Below are positions 42,458-52,601 of a stretch of DNA of 64,000 nt, piece by piece (the stretch's first letter is position 1; every line of letters begins with the position of its first letter). A program made the translations under genes and the position numbers. The stretch is from Ilumatobacter sp963746265. Lineage in GTDB: Bacteria > Actinomycetota > Acidimicrobiia > Acidimicrobiales > Ilumatobacteraceae. The notes under the pieces were generated by a model, which was not told where the DNA came from, did no database searches, and worked only from the letters and a program-made list of their open reading frames with translations. Where the stretch lies: the NCBI GenBank assembly GCA_963746265.1, contig CAVVAM010000005.1, positions 1-64,000 on the forward strand. Reading direction: 5' to 3'.

Positions 42458-43233
42458 GCTCCCCCGAGGTCGGAACCTCGTCTGTGTGTGGTGATGGACT
42501 CCAGTGCAATGGAGATCAGGTAGAACGTCAAGCCGAGCAGGCACGCGCCGACGACGTACGCCCAGGCAACGGCGTTCTTCGAGTTCGCGACGTTGGAGGT
42601 GATGCGGCTCCCGAGCCCGTTCTGGCTCCCGCCGAAGTACTCCGCCACGAACGCCGTGATGACCGACGTCGGCGCTGCGATCTTCATCGCCGTGAACAAG
42701 TGCGGCAGGGCGTTCGGGATGCGTGCCTTGACGAGCACCTCGCGTGGCGAGGCCGCGTACGAGCGGAGCAGTTCGAGGTGCGTGGGGTGCACCTGCCGCA
42801 GGCCCTTGGCAACGTTCACCAACACGATGAAGAACACGACCAGCGTGACCATCAACCGGCGTGGCACCTCGCTGGTGATCGAGAACATGTTGTTGAACAC
42901 CGACACCAGCACGATGATCGGGATCGCGTTCAGCGCGACCGCGAGCGGGGTCGCGAGCTCGTTGAGAATGCTGTATCGCATCAGCAGGAAGCTTGCAGCG
43001 ATGCCCACGACGGTACCGGCGATCAATCCGGCGAGCGCATTGCCGCCCGACACCGTCGTCGCCTCCCAGATCCGCTCCACGTTGTCGGCGAACGCTCGGG
43101 CGATCGCGGACGGCGCCGGCAGGAAGAACGGCTTGAGGTCGAACACCCGGACCACCGTCTCCCACACGAGAACGAACAAGGCACCGAACACGAGGGGCGG
43201 CAGCACCGCATCGACGACTCGCCTGACGATCAT
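42454..43233 (-). CDS. ABC transporter permease (SsuC/TauC-like)
   Basis: 259 residues from ATG 43233. Six membrane helices of the BPD_transp_1 fold; the cytoplasmic EAA-type loop is 'LLRSYAASPREVLVKARIPN', followed by 'ALPHLFTAMKIAAPTSVITA', as in importers of nitrate, sulfonate, taurine and pyrimidine type. Its start overlaps the stop of the ATPase gene and its stop overlaps the start of the binding-protein gene, so all are translationally coupled. Acts as one half of the membrane channel together with the product of 44030-44905. Confidence 0.93.
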   Translation of the reverse strand: MIVRRVVDAVLPPLVFGALFVLVWETVVRVFDLKPFFLPAPSAIARAFADNVERIWEATTVSGGNALAGLIAGTVVGIAASFLLMRYSILNELATPLAVALNAIPIIVLVSVFNNMFSITSEVPRRLMVTLVVFFIVLVNVAKGLRQVHPTHLELLRSYAASPREVLVKARIPNALPHLFTAMKIAAPTSVITAFVAEYFGGSQNGLGSRITSNVANSKNAVAWAYVVGACLLGLTFYLISIALESITTHRRGSDLGGA

Positions 43234-44030
43234 CGGTCGTCCACACCGCCGACGATCGTGGCGTGTTCGATGCCGCGCAGCGCCTCGCGCACCTCGGTGA
43301 TGGACGCGAAGAACCGGTCGTCCTCGCGGGTGTCGTCGGTGCGGCCGGACCCGAGACCCACGTCGATCATGTCGACGATGCGGCCCGGGCGTGGCGACAT
43401 CACCACGACACGGTCGGACAGGTAGACGGCTTCGGGAATCGAGTGGGTGACGAACACGACGGTCGTGCCGGTGGCGGCGCAGATCTGGAGCAGCTCGGAC
43501 TGCATGTGCTCGCGGGTCATCTCGTCGAGCGCACCGAACGGTTCGTCCATGAGCAGGAGCTGCGGATGTGCGGCCAGCGCCCGGGCGATCGCCACCCGCT
43601 GCTGCATCCCACCCGACAGCTGCCACGGCATGTGCCGAGCGAACTCGGTGAGCTTCACGAGCGCGAGCATCTCCTCGGCACGGGCCCGGCGCCTGGCCCT
43701 GTCCCAGCCCTTCAGCTCCAGTGGCAACTCGATGTTCTTCTCGACCGACCGCCACTCGAACAGACCGGCATGCTGGAACGCCATGCCGTAGTCCTGGTCG
43801 GCACGGGCCTGACCGGCCGACTTGCCGTTGACGAGTACGTCGCCCGACGTCGGTTGGATCAGATCGGCGATCAACCGCAGCAGCGTCGACTTGCCGCACC
43901 CCGACGGCCCGATCAGCGAGACGAACTCCCCGGGCTCGATCGTGAGCTCGATGTCGACGAGGGCATCGACCCGGTTGATCTCACCCTCGTTGAAGATCTT
44001 CGACACGTGGTTGACGATGACGGCGGGCAT
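43230..44030 (-). CDS. ABC transporter ATP-binding protein (importer)
   Basis: 266 residues from ATG 44030. Walker A 'GPSGCGKST' (about 42-50), Q loop 'AFQHAGLFEWRSV', signature 'LSGGMQQRVAIARAL', Walker B 'LLLMDEPFGALDE' and switch His in 'FVTHSIPEAVYLSD' are all intact, as in nitrate/taurine-type importer ATPases. It powers the pair of permeases encoded on either side. TGATG overlap with the permease gene upstream and ATGA overlap with the one downstream show tight coupling. A C-terminal tail of about 30 residues with 'DDRFFASITEVREALRG' is normal for this class. Confidence 0.94.
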   Translation of the reverse strand: MPAVIVNHVSKIFNEGEINRVDALVDIELTIEPGEFVSLIGPSGCGKSTLLRLIADLIQPTSGDVLVNGKSAGQARADQDYGMAFQHAGLFEWRSVEKNIELPLELKGWDRARRRARAEEMLALVKLTEFARHMPWQLSGGMQQRVAIARALAAHPQLLLMDEPFGALDEMTREHMQSELLQICAATGTTVVFVTHSIPEAVYLSDRVVVMSPRPGRIVDMIDVGLGSGRTDDTREDDRFFASITEVREALRGIEHATIVGGVDDR

Positions 44031-44905
44031 CACGCGCTCCCGGGTTCCTCGCGCGGGCGGTTCCGCATCACGATCACGTCGAACAGCACGACGATCCCGA
44101 ACAGGACGAGACCGAGCGCCGCCGCACCGAACACCGCTGCGTACACCTTCGTCGGGTCGCCCGTCGCCGCCTGCCCGTACGACAGGACCGCCCGTCCGAT
44201 CCCGCCGCTGATACCCGTGGAGATCTCCGACACGATCACTCCGATCACCGACAGGGTCGCGCCGAGCTTGAGCGCCGGCACCATGTGGGGCAGCGCCGCC
44301 GGGAACCGCAATTTGACGAGTGTCTCCCACCACGACGCCGCATAGCTGTGCATGAGTTCGACAGCCGCCGGCGGCGCCGACTTGAGTCCGCGCAGCGTGC
44401 CCACCGCGATCGGGAAGAACGACAGGAACGCCGCGAGGATGCAGACCGCGAACCACCGTGGGATCTCCCACCCGAAGACGTCGACCTTGCCGCTCCAGCT
44501 CACGACCTGCGGGGCGAGCGCGATCAGGGGCACCGTCTGGCTCATGATCACCCACGGCAGCAGGCCGCGCTCGGCGAAACGGAAGCGCACCATCACGACG
44601 GCGATGCCGACGCCGACAGCCGCACCCATCACGAGACCGAGCAGTGCGAGCCGGAACGTGTACCAGGCGTAACCCGCGACCGACAGCCAGATCGGTTCGG
44701 AGCCGCCCCGGTTCTCGGGTTCGCCCAACCGCCGCACCATGTCCCACGTGTGCGGCATCGCACGGTCGGTCGTCTTCGGGATCGGCAGGCCGAGGATCGA
44801 CCCGCCCTCGGCCGGGCCGACCGCCTTGTACAGCTCCCACGCACCCGCCACCAACGCGAGTGCGACCACGAAGAGCACGACACGGCGGGCTGCTCGGCGG
44901 ATCAC
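44030..44905 (-). CDS. ABC transporter permease, second subunit
   Basis: 291 residues from GTG 44905 (another GTG at 44944 is possible; neither has a strong ribosome binding site). One N-terminal helix, then an outside segment of about 60 residues ('ILGLPIPKTTDRAMPHTWDM') before the BPD_transp_1 core of five helices. The EAA loop 'LMHSYAASWWETLVKLRFPA' contacts the ATPase. The added outside segment distinguishes it from the sister permease, so the channel is a heterodimer. It follows the F420-type oxidoreductase gene after 76 bases on the same strand. Confidence 0.92.
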   Translation of the reverse strand: MIRRAARRVVLFVVALALVAGAWELYKAVGPAEGGSILGLPIPKTTDRAMPHTWDMVRRLGEPENRGGSEPIWLSVAGYAWYTFRLALLGLVMGAAVGVGIAVVMVRFRFAERGLLPWVIMSQTVPLIALAPQVVSWSGKVDVFGWEIPRWFAVCILAAFLSFFPIAVGTLRGLKSAPPAAVELMHSYAASWWETLVKLRFPAALPHMVPALKLGATLSVIGVIVSEISTGISGGIGRAVLSYGQAATGDPTKVYAAVFGAAALGLVLFGIVVLFDVIVMRNRPREEPGSA

Positions 44906-44981
44906 GAGCGCAGACCGGGGCGCAGGGAGCCGTCCGGCCTCCACCCCGGCCGGCGATGCACGACCGGCGGGATGCCGACGA

Positions 44982-46001
44982 TCACGACTTGGCGAGCCGG
45001 TGCTCGTGGAGGTTCGGGATGATCTTCTCGCCGTACTCGAGCAGCGTGTGGTCCTTGCCGTCGTGCTGCAGGTAGATCGCGAACTGGTCGACACCCAACT
45101 CCCGGAGCTCGTCGAGGCGACGAAGGTGTTCGTCGGGTGGGCCGAGGATGCAGAACCGGTCGACGATCTCGTCGGGCACGAAGGCGGCGTGGGTGTTGCC
45201 GGCCTGACCGTGCTGGTTGTAGTCGTACCCCTCGCGACCCTTGATGTAGTCGGTGAGCGCCTGTGGGATGCCCTCCGCCTGGTCGCCGTACCGCGTCACG
45301 ATGTCGGCGACGTGGTTGCCGACCATGCCGCCGAACCAGCGGCACTGGTCACGCATGTAGGGCACATCGTCGCCCACGTACGCCGGTGCCGCGACGACGA
45401 TGGTGAGATCGTCGGGGTCGCGACCCGCCGCAGCAGCGGCGGCCCGCACGCTCGTGATCGTCCACTCGGCGATTTGCGGGTCGGCGAGCTGGAGCACGAA
45501 CCCGTCGCACGTCTCACCGATCGTCTTGAGGGCCTTGGGCCCGTAGCCGGCACCGAGCACCTCGAGTCGGGAACTGGCGGCCCATGGCAACGTGATCGTC
45601 GAGCCCCGGTACTCGACGCTGCGACCGTTCGCGAGCTCGCGGATGACATGGATCGACTCGCGCATCGTCGAGAGCGTGGTCGGCTTGCCGTTCGTCACCC
45701 GCACCGCCGAATCACCACGGCCCATCGAACAGATCGTGCGGTTGCCGAACATCTCGTTGAGCGTGGCGTACGTGCTCGCGGTGACGGTCCAGTCCCGCGT
45801 GGCGGGGTTCGTGACCATCGGACCGACCATCACGTTGCGGGTCTCGGCGAGGATCCGGCTGTAGATGACGTACGGCTCTTCCCAGAGGATGTGCGAATCG
45901 AACGTCCACACGTGGGAGAAGCCGAGCGACTCGGCCCGTTTCGCCAGCTCGACCACCCGCAACGCAGGTGGTGTGGTCTGCAAGACGACGCCCACATCCA
46001 T
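44982..46001 (-). CDS. Luciferase-like (LLM class) F420-type oxidoreductase
   Basis: 339 residues from ATG 46001 ('MDVGVVLQTTPPALRVVELA'). TIM-barrel bacterial luciferase fold; 'SHVWTFDSHILWEEPYVIYS', 'VMVGPMVTNPATRDWTVTAS', 'TICSMGRGDSAVRV' and 'FILGPPDEHLRRLDELRELG'-type regions match a subgroup thought to use coenzyme F420 and often encoded beside hydantoin/pyrimidine genes. Here it heads the operon with a complete ABC importer. It may reduce or oxidise a ring of the imported compound; cofactor and reaction are inference. A divergent promoter region of about 150 bases separates it from the antiporter genes. Confidence 0.88.
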   Translation of the reverse strand: MDVGVVLQTTPPALRVVELAKRAESLGFSHVWTFDSHILWEEPYVIYSRILAETRNVMVGPMVTNPATRDWTVTASTYATLNEMFGNRTICSMGRGDSAVRVTNGKPTTLSTMRESIHVIRELANGRSVEYRGSTITLPWAASSRLEVLGAGYGPKALKTIGETCDGFVLQLADPQIAEWTITSVRAAAAAAGRDPDDLTIVVAAPAYVGDDVPYMRDQCRWFGGMVGNHVADIVTRYGDQAEGIPQALTDYIKGREGYDYNQHGQAGNTHAAFVPDEIVDRFCILGPPDEHLRRLDELRELGVDQFAIYLQHDGKDHTLLEYGEKIIPNLHEHRLAKS

Positions 46002-46148
46002 GCGGCCGCTCCCTTCATCGATTCGGTGGCCGGGTGCCCCCGATTTGCCCCCGGCCGACTGTACCGAGCCCACGGACGCCCGTAAAGCGGTGCCGTCGAC
46101 GCGATGATCGGCGTGGGTTTCCGGTCCACCTCGTGGGAGAATGTTCAC

Positions 46149-46631
46149 ATGAGCGAGGTGCTGGAGACGCAACTGCCCGGCGTCGGGGTACGCCACGAGT
46201 TCGACGCCGACAACGGTCAACGAATCGGCGTGATCGTGCACCGTGATGGCAGGCGCGAAGTGGTCGTGTACCGCCGCGACGACCCGGACGCGTGCTCCAC
46301 CGTGCTCGACCTCACCGCAGCGAGCGCCCGCACGATCGCCGAACTGCTCGGCGCCAGCCAGGTGAGCGAGACCGTCGCTGCGGTCCAGCAGGACATCGAA
46401 GGCCTCGCGATCGAATGGATCCAGATTCCCGAGACGTCGCCGGTCGCCGGAACGACGATTCGTGAGGGCGAGTACCGGACACGTACCGGTGCATCGATCG
46501 TCGCGATCATCCGGGGCGACACGTCGGTACCAGCGCCCGAACCCGAGTTCTCGTTCCTCGCCGGTGACGTCGCGGTTGCCGTCGGGACCGTCGAGGGACT
46601 CGCCGCACTTCGCGCACTCCTCGCTCCGTGA
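46149..46631 (+). CDS. Cation:proton antiporter regulatory subunit (KhtT-like)
   Basis: 160 residues. An N-terminal domain of about 80 residues ('LPGVGVRHEFDADNGQRIGV') is followed by a TrkA-C/RCK_C domain ('YRTRTGASIVAIIRGDTSVP', 'FLAGDVAVAVGTVEGLAALR'). This matches KhtT, the soluble subunit that binds c-di-AMP or nucleotides and gates the potassium efflux antiporter KhtU. The antiporter gene starts within the stop codon of this gene (GTGA at 46628), so the two subunits are made together. Confidence 0.9.
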   Translation: MSEVLETQLPGVGVRHEFDADNGQRIGVIVHRDGRREVVVYRRDDPDACSTVLDLTAASARTIAELLGASQVSETVAAVQQDIEGLAIEWIQIPETSPVAGTTIREGEYRTRTGASIVAIIRGDTSVPAPEPEFSFLAGDVAVAVGTVEGLAALRALLAP

Positions 46632-47839
46632 CCCCGCCCGTCAACGGGGTCCTGGCCGCCGGCAGCGCGGAGACCGCGCTCGCGTTCATCGAGATCGGCG
46701 CCGTCGCCCTCGGCCTCGCACTCCTGGCCAGGATCGCCGGGCGACTCGGCATCACCGCGGTGCCGCTCTACCTGCTGGCCGGTCTCATGTTCGGCGAGGG
46801 CGGCCTCGTCCAACTCGACGTCAGCGAGTCGTTCATCTCGCTGACGGCCGAGATCGGCGTCCTGCTGCTGCTGTTCACGCTCGGACTGGAGTACTCGGAC
46901 ACCGAGCTACGCGAGGGACTCCGCACCGGCGTGCCGACCGGTGTCGTCGACATGGTGCTCAACGCGACGCCCGGGGTGCTCGCCGGGCTTGCGCTGGGCT
47001 GGTCACCGCTCGCCGCCGTGCTGCTCGGCGGTGCGACGTGGATCAGTTCCTCCGGTGTGGTCTCGAAGGTCCTGAACGATCTCGGCCGGATCGGCTTCCG
47101 CGAGACACCGGCGATCCTCAACACGCTCGTGATCGAGGACCTCGCCATGGCGATCTACCTGCCCGTCGTCGCCGCGTTGATCGTCGGGGGCAGCGCCGAA
47201 GCCACCGCGGTCAGCGTGGTGATCGCCGTCGTCGTGGTGATCGTGATCCTGCTCGGTGCGCTCCGATACGGCCGCACGCTCAGCAATGCGCTGATCGGCG
47301 GTACCGACGAGTCGTTGCTGCTGGCCGTGTTCGGGATCACGCTGCTCGTCGCCGGCATTGCGCAGCGGCTCGAGGTGTCGGGTGCGATCGGAGCCTTCCT
47401 GGTCGGCCTGGCACTGTCGGGCGAGGCCGAGGAGCGGGCGATGGATCTGATCTCACCGCTGCGCGACCTCTTCGCCGCGGTCTTCTTCCTGTTCTTCTCG
47501 TTCCAGGTCGACCCGGCCGACCTGTTCGGCGTGCTCGGCCCCGCGGTGCTGCTCGCGGTCGTCACCGCGCTCACCAAGATCGGCACCGGGTGGTTCGCTG
47601 CGGGCCGGCTGGGCGCCGGGCAGAGGGGCCGCCTCCGAGCGGGCGCAGCGCTGATCGCACGCGGCGAGTTCTCGATCGTGATCGCTGCGCTCGGCGCCGG
47701 TCTCGCCGACGGTCCGGAACTCGGAGCGCTCGTCGCCGCCTACGTGCTCATCACTGCGATCGTCGGCCCGCTCGTCGCGAAGTACGCCGACGTCATCCCG
47801 ATCCGCCGGATCGGACGTGCGTCCGCAGTGGCGACCTGA
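46628..47839 (+). CDS. Potassium/proton antiporter (KhtU/KefB-like, CPA2)
   Basis: 403 residues from GTG 46628. About 12 membrane helices of the monovalent cation:proton antiporter-2 fold: 'VPLYLLAGLMFGEGGLVQL', 'LLLFTLGLEYSDTELREGL', 'ATWISSSGVVSKVLNDLG' and 'GEFSIVIAALGAGLADG'. It lacks the C-terminal TrkA-N domain of KefB; that regulatory task falls to the KhtT-like protein encoded just before it. It likely releases potassium in exchange for protons during alkaline or osmotic stress. Convergent with the dehydrogenase gene 25 bases downstream. Confidence 0.92.
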   Translation: MTPPVNGVLAAGSAETALAFIEIGAVALGLALLARIAGRLGITAVPLYLLAGLMFGEGGLVQLDVSESFISLTAEIGVLLLLFTLGLEYSDTELREGLRTGVPTGVVDMVLNATPGVLAGLALGWSPLAAVLLGGATWISSSGVVSKVLNDLGRIGFRETPAILNTLVIEDLAMAIYLPVVAALIVGGSAEATAVSVVIAVVVVIVILLGALRYGRTLSNALIGGTDESLLLAVFGITLLVAGIAQRLEVSGAIGAFLVGLALSGEAEERAMDLISPLRDLFAAVFFLFFSFQVDPADLFGVLGPAVLLAVVTALTKIGTGWFAAGRLGAGQRGRLRAGAALIARGEFSIVIAALGAGLADGPELGALVAAYVLITAIVGPLVAKYADVIPIRRIGRASAVAT

Positions 47840-47864
47840 CCGCGGGGTGGCGTCAGCCCGCGCG

Positions 47865-49349
<1,485 letters not shown>

Positions 49350-49514
49350 GCCCGAAGAGTACGCCGCCTCGTCAGGATTGTCATCGGCGGCAGCACCGGC
49401 GCCCGTCGAATGCGGTCACGCCTGCCGAGTTGGTGGAACGAGCGAAGTTGGTCTCGGGGCTGACGGTCACGCCAACGGAGGCGCTTCGGCTCCCGGGCCG
49501 TCGGTGAAACCGTT

Positions 49515-50873
49515 TCACACGATCGGTGATGACGATCCGCGGCCGGTCGCGGCCGGCGCGGGCGAGAGGTGTGCGAGGAACCAGTCTCGGGCCGCCTCTG
49601 CGGCCGTCCGAAGCGTGCCAGGTTCCTCGAACAGATGTGTGGCGCCGGGCACGACGACGAGTTCGCTCTCGCAACGAAGTCGTGCCCGAGCGTCCTCGTT
49701 GAGTTTCAGCACAGCCCGATCGGCACTTCCGACGATGAGGAGTACCGGTGCCCGAACTACGACGAGAGAGCCCATCGCCAGGTCGGGACGGCCTCCTCGC
49801 GAGACGACGGCGTACACGGTCGAGTCGGGATCGGCGGCGGCTCGCAGGGCGGCGGCGGCGCCGGTGCTGGCGCCGAAGTAGGCGACAGGGAGCTGCCCGA
49901 GATCTGGTTCGCGCTGCACCAGACGGGTGACCTCCGCGAGGCGTTCTCCGAGGAGGTCGATGTCGAACACGTTGGCCCGGAGGTGCTCCTCACCGGCGGT
50001 CAGCAGGTCGAACAGCAGGGTGGCGATGCCGGCGTCGTTGAGGATCGATGCGACGTATCGGTTGCGAGGGCTGTGACGGCTGCTGCCGCTGCCGTGTGCG
50101 AACACGACGATCGCACGAGCGTGCTCCGGCACGACCAGATGACCCCCGAGTCGCTCGCTACCGGCGTGGAGTTGGACGTCTTCGTCCCGAGGAGCGGGAT
50201 CACCAACCGCGTCACCCGGCCGAGTCGGTGTCGAGGGATTGCGCACAGCGGCGCGATCGAGGCACGCGATCACCTCCTCATCGCTGGTCTGGGTGAAGTC
50301 GCGGTAGAACTGTCCGATCGCGGAGAAGGACCGTGGCGTGTCCACGCACATCAGTTCGTCCGCGGCCCCGGCCAGGCGGCTGGTCCAGTCGGAGGGTGCG
50401 ACGGGGACCGCGAGCACGACCCGACGAGCACCCGCAGCCCGGGCGACCTGACAGGCCGCCTTCGCGGTCGAGCCGGTGGCGATGCCGTCGTCGACCACCA
50501 CGACCACCCGCCCCGCCAGCGGGATGCGCGACCGGCCGGAACGGTAGCGGTGCGCACGGCGTTCGAGTTCGGCCCGTTCCCGAGCTTCGACGGCCTCGAG
50601 TTCGTCGGGCGTGACGCGGGTCATTCGGACGATCTCCTCGTTGACCACCCGCACGTCGTCCTCGCCGATCGCCCCCATCCCCAGTTCCGGCTGGAACGGG
50701 ACACCGAGTTTCCGCACCAGGATCACGTCGAGCGGCGCGCCGAGGGCCCGAGCGACCTGTTCGGCGACCGGCACCCCTCCCCGCGGCAAACCGACGATCA
50801 CCGCGTCCTGACCGCGAAGGTGCGCCAGGCGGTCTGCGAGCTGCTTCCCTGCGTCGACTCGATTGCGGAACAT
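49515..50873 (-). CDS. Fusion of phosphoribosyltransferase-like and alpha/beta-hydrolase domains
   Basis: 452 residues from ATG 50873 ('MFRNRVDAGKQLADRLAHL'; ATG 50894 adds seven residues). Residues 1-215 are a type I phosphoribosyltransferase domain: 'VIVGLPRGGVPVAEQVARAL' and the PRPP loop 'VVVVDDGIATGSTAKAA'. Residues 235-450 are a dienelactone-hydrolase-like domain: 'VVFAHGSGSSRHSPRNRYVA', the nucleophile region 'VAYFGASTGAAAALRAAA' (Ser in G-A-S-T-G) and 'GATHLFEEPG' with the His. Fusions of these two domains are seen in other actinobacteria and proteobacteria, without an assigned reaction. It lies between mmsA and the hydantoinase gene on the same strand, which hints at nucleobase metabolism but proves nothing. 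Confidence 0.88.
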   Translation of the reverse strand: MFRNRVDAGKQLADRLAHLRGQDAVIVGLPRGGVPVAEQVARALGAPLDVILVRKLGVPFQPELGMGAIGEDDVRVVNEEIVRMTRVTPDELEAVEARERAELERRAHRYRSGRSRIPLAGRVVVVVDDGIATGSTAKAACQVARAAGARRVVLAVPVAPSDWTSRLAGAADELMCVDTPRSFSAIGQFYRDFTQTSDEEVIACLDRAAVRNPSTPTRPGDAVGDPAPRDEDVQLHAGSERLGGHLVVPEHARAIVVFAHGSGSSRHSPRNRYVASILNDAGIATLLFDLLTAGEEHLRANVFDIDLLGERLAEVTRLVQREPDLGQLPVAYFGASTGAAAALRAAADPDSTVYAVVSRGGRPDLAMGSLVVVRAPVLLIVGSADRAVLKLNEDARARLRCESELVVVPGATHLFEEPGTLRTAAEAARDWFLAHLSPAPAATGRGSSSPIV

Positions 50874-51106
50874 AGGACTCAGACAATCGGTCATCGCCGG
50901 GCAATGGAAGTGCCGAACGTCAGTCGTCCGGTCCTCACCGGTCGGGGTTGGCGTTCGTTCGACGCCTCCGTGCCGCGCCGGGAGTCCCGACCGATGTCGG
51001 CTGGCAGCTCCGATGCCGTGCCGCACGCCGCACGCGCGACGGTCTCGGGCCGATCGGGAACCGGCACGATCGGGCGGCCGCCGAGCTGACCGCCCGCCGG
51101 TGGAGG

Positions 51107-52522
51107 TCAGTGGAGGTACGTGCTGAGGCCGCGCTTGACGTACCGGCCGTGGCCGGCGCGGCCCACGAACGAATCGTTCTCCATCACGACCGTTCCGCGG
51201 CTGAGCACCGTGTCGACCTTGCCGTCGATCTCGAACCCCTCCCACGCCGAGTGGTCCATGTTCATGTGGTGCTTGTCGTTGATGCCGAGCTTCGTCTTCC
51301 CGTTCGGATCCCAGATCAGCACGTCGGCGTCGAAGCCGGGTGCCAGCTGGCCTTTCTTGTCGAGGCCGAACATACGCGCCGGCGTGGTGGCGCAGGTCTC
51401 GACCCAGCGTTCCAGGGTGATCTCGCCGTTGACGACACCCTGGTAGAGCAGCTCCATCCGGTGCTCGATCGAGCCGATCCCGTTCGGGATCGCCGAGAAG
51501 TTGCCGATCCCGAGCTCCTTCTGGTCCTTCATGCAGAACGGGCAGTGGTCGGTCGAGACGACCGCCAACTCGTTCATCCGCAGACCCTTCCAGAGGTCGG
51601 CCTGGTGGTGCTCGTGCTTCGTGCGCAGCGGGGTCGAGCACACCCACTTCGCCCCCTCGAAGCCGGGCTGCATGAGCTGGTCCTCGAGCGACAGGTAGAG
51701 GTACTGCGGGCACGTCTCGGCAAACACGTTCAGACCGGCATGCTGGGCGGCTGCGATCTCTTCGAGCGCCTCCGACGCCGACATGTGCACGACGTACAGC
51801 GGCACGTTGCCGGCGACCTTCGACAGCTCGATCGCCCGATGGGTCGCCTCGGCTTCGAGCTCGACCGGTCGCGTCAGCGAGTGGTACATCGGGTCGGTCT
51901 CGCCTCGGGCCAGCGCTTGGGCGACGAGCACGTCGATCGCAATGCCGTTCTCGGCGTGCATCATCATCATCGCCCCGGACTCGCCACAGTTCTGCATCGC
52001 CCGCAGGATCTGGCCGTCGTCGGAGTAGAACACGCCCGGGTACGCCATGAACAGCTTGAAGCTGGTGATGCCCTCGTTGTCGACGAGGTACGTCATCGCC
52101 TTCAGCGAGTCGTCGTCGACGCCGCCGATGATCTGGTGGAAGCCGTAGTCGATCGCACAGTTGCCGGCGGCCTTCTCGTGCCATTCGGCGAGCCCGTCCT
52201 GCACCGCCTCGCCCGTGCGCTGCACCGCGAAGTCGATGATGGTCGTGACCCCACCCCAGGCTGCGGCGGTCGTGCCGGTCTCGAACGTGTCGGAGGCGTG
52301 GGTGCCGCCGAACGGCAACTCCATGTGGGTGTGCGCGTCGATCCCGCCGGGCACGACGTACTTGCCGGTGGCGTCGATCGTGCGATCGGCGGTGACGCCG
52401 AGCCCCTCGGCCTGTCCGGGTGCGAGGATCCCGACGATCGTCTCGTCGTCGACCAGGACGTCGCCGGACGTGCGTCCGGTCGCCGAGACGATGGTGCCGT
52501 TGGTGATCAGTGTGCGTGCCAT
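51107..52522 (-). CDS. hydA: Dihydropyrimidinase (D-hydantoinase)
   Basis: 471 residues. Amidohydrolase fold with a binuclear zinc site: His64 and His66 ('DAHTHMEL'), carboxylated Lys156 ('SFKLFMAYPG'), His189 ('MMHAEN'), His246 ('VVHMSAS') and Asp325 ('STDHCPF'). The ring-opening enzyme converts dihydrouracil, dihydrothymine or 5-substituted hydantoins to N-carbamoyl amino acids. The next gene, for an N-carbamoyl-beta-alanine-hydrolase-like enzyme, lies 79 bases upstream on the same strand, and the ABC importer with an F420-type enzyme lies 5 kb downstream. No dihydropyrimidine dehydrogenase is in the window. Confidence 0.95.
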   Translation of the reverse strand: MARTLITNGTIVSATGRTSGDVLVDDETIVGILAPGQAEGLGVTADRTIDATGKYVVPGGIDAHTHMELPFGGTHASDTFETGTTAAAWGGVTTIIDFAVQRTGEAVQDGLAEWHEKAAGNCAIDYGFHQIIGGVDDDSLKAMTYLVDNEGITSFKLFMAYPGVFYSDDGQILRAMQNCGESGAMMMMHAENGIAIDVLVAQALARGETDPMYHSLTRPVELEAEATHRAIELSKVAGNVPLYVVHMSASEALEEIAAAQHAGLNVFAETCPQYLYLSLEDQLMQPGFEGAKWVCSTPLRTKHEHHQADLWKGLRMNELAVVSTDHCPFCMKDQKELGIGNFSAIPNGIGSIEHRMELLYQGVVNGEITLERWVETCATTPARMFGLDKKGQLAPGFDADVLIWDPNGKTKLGINDKHHMNMDHSAWEGFEIDGKVDTVLSRGTVVMENDSFVGRAGHGRYVKRGLSTYLH

Positions 52523-52556
52523 CGAGGCACCTCCTTGGATCGTGATGTCGTCACGT

Positions 52557-52592
52557 CGGTGTGAGCGGTCGGACCACGTGATCGCTCACACC
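52557..52592. repeat. Interrupted palindrome, copy 2 of a dispersed element
   Basis: GGTGTGAGCG (52558-52567) and CGCTCACACC (52583-52592) form a perfect 10-bp stem with a 15-base loop. The right half, CGTGATCGCTCACACC (52577-52592), is identical to 57,402-57,417. It lies between the hydantoinase and ureidopropionase genes. Confidence 0.6.
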
Positions 52593-52601
52593 ACGTGTGG
52601 T

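Noticed and set aside
46002..46148. Thiamine (TPP) riboswitch ahead of the NMT1-type importer operon
   Set aside because: Looked for the conserved CUGAGA and ACCUGAUCUGG elements in the 147-base leader region; neither is present.
49350..49514. Small plus-strand coding remnant ending 'LVSGLTVTPTEALRLPG'
   Set aside because: Protein-like for only about 25 residues, no start or ribosome binding site, and the upstream frame is antisense to mmsA.
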